From: Polaromonas sp. CG_9.7
GTDB taxonomy: Bacteria; Pseudomonadota; Gammaproteobacteria; Burkholderiales; Burkholderiaceae_C
Length of the DNA: 64,000 nucleotides
NCBI RefSeq assembly: GCF_015752205.1
Contig: NZ_JADOVG010000013.1
Span: 1-64,000 of the forward strand
Reading direction: 5' to 3'
The number at the start of each line of letters is the position of its first letter. The first letter of the stretch is position 1. Below are positions 63,468 to 64,000 of this stretch, piece by piece. The notes below the pieces were generated by a model, which was not told the origin of the DNA, ran no database searches, and saw only the letters and a list, made by a program, of their open reading frames with translations. The translations under genes were made by a program, and so were the position numbers.

Positions 63468-64000
63468 ATGCAAACAAAACACAAATTCGCGTCTCTTGGC
63501 CTGGCCATGGCACTGTCGTTTTCGGCTATGCCGTCATTTGCTCAGGTGATGGTAGGCGGCGCTTCGATGTTGCCGACCAAGGACATCATCGACAACGCTG
63601 TCAACTCCAAGGACCACACCACGCTCGTCGCCGCCGTCAAGGCTGCCGGTTTGGTGGAAACACTGAAAGGCCCAGGTCCGTTCACCGTGTTTGCCCCCAC
63701 CAACGCCGCTTTTGACGCACTGCCAGCCGGCACGGTCGACACCCTGCTCAAGCCTGAAAACAAGGCCATGCTGTCCGGCATCCTGACTTACCACGTCGTG
63801 GCCGGCAAGATGGACGCTGCTGCACTGACCAAGGCAATTGCTGCTGGCAAGGGCAAAGCAACGCTGAAAACCGTCGCTGGCGGTAACCTGACCGCCACCG
63901 CAAAGGGCGGCAAAGTCATGGTGATGGATGAAAAAGGCGGAACTGCCACTGTAACGATTGCTGACGTGATCCAGTCCAACGGCGTGATTCACGTTGTCGA
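63468..64000 (+). CDS. exported fasciclin-domain protein (partial)
   Basis: At least 177 residues; the end lies outside the window. A signal peptide ([20 protein letters not shown], then MPSFAQ) is followed by a fasciclin (FAS1) domain: [39 protein letters not shown] and [14 protein letters not shown], reaching [14 protein letters not shown] at the edge. FAS1 domains mediate adhesion or matrix interaction; bacterial single-domain forms are secreted or periplasmic. An AAGGA site precedes the ATG. Confidence 0.92.
   Translation, partial: MQTKHKFASLGLAMALSFSAMPSFAQVMVGGASMLPTKDIIDNAVNSKDHTTLVAAVKAAGLVETLKGPGPFTVFAPTNAAFDALPAGTVDTLLKPENKAMLSGILTYHVVAGKMDAAALTKAIAAGKGKATLKTVAGGNLTATAKGGKVMVMDEKGGTATVTIADVIQSNGVIHVV

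Overview
The window looks like a chromosomal segment of a betaproteobacterium of the family Comamonadaceae, most like Polaromonas, Rhodoferax or a close relative. The grounds are high GC coding DNA, Bug/TctABC-type transport genes, the ribF-ileS-lspA order, beta-type YciO, RecJ and RpfE-like genes, and two families of short dispersed repeats that I associate with this family. One is an AT-core element carrying ATAGCTG and GCGCAA (ten copies or fragments here). The other is a GC-rich element carrying CCCCCGAGGGGG (about five units here). No rRNA, tRNA, CRISPR array, IS element or prophage was seen.

Layout. 1-9.4 kb: the N-terminus of ETF-ubiquinone oxidoreductase, an acyl-CoA synthetase, a hybrid PAS histidine kinase with an OmpR-type regulator, and a GntR-controlled catabolic set (Bug binding protein, MmgE/PrpD, 2-hydroxyacid dehydrogenase). 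9.5-19.9 kb: CsbD, then housekeeping genes (trpS with an unusual C-terminal domain, M50 protease, yciO, EamA, PHP phosphoesterase, recJ, an RpfE-like gene, lolCD). 20-25.3 kb: a Lys/Ala-rich exported protein, a J-domain protein with three unrecognised genes, and a patatin with a small basic protein behind a PhaR-like palindrome. 25.4-29.6 kb: a trypsin-like protease/MoxR/DUF58/VWA operon. 29.9-35.1 kb: tatD, a hypoxanthine-DNA glycosylase carrying both repeat families, a degenerate tyrosine recombinase, a SpeE-like protein and a PilB/GspE-type ATPase.

35.2-39.5 kb: two consecutive tctB-tctA pairs without a binding protein. 39.7-45 kb: an EamA transporter, an SDR, and the most interesting module of the window. 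That module is a rhombosortase, a convergent overlapping subtilisin-like protease with a GlyGly-CTERM tail, and upstream of the protease a small lipoprotein that resembles the protease's own propeptide. 45-52 kb: EamA, quinone oxidoreductase, a DUF1800/DUF1501 pair and a Na/Pi cotransporter. 52.4-64 kb: an RRM protein with a Gly-rich tail, a perfect 23-bp inverted repeat, lspA-ileS-ribF, an HNH protein, a bestrophin, a pair of acyl-CoA dehydrogenases, yceH, purN and a fasciclin-domain protein cut by the window end.

How the parts may work together: the acyl-CoA synthetase, the paired acyl-CoA dehydrogenases and ETF-QO fit beta-oxidation of carboxylic acids. The TctBA and Bug proteins fit uptake of such acids. 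Start sites were moved inward from the longest open frame where a Shine-Dalgarno sequence, family length or neighbour overlap supported it. All functions are inferred from motifs read by eye; no database search was run.
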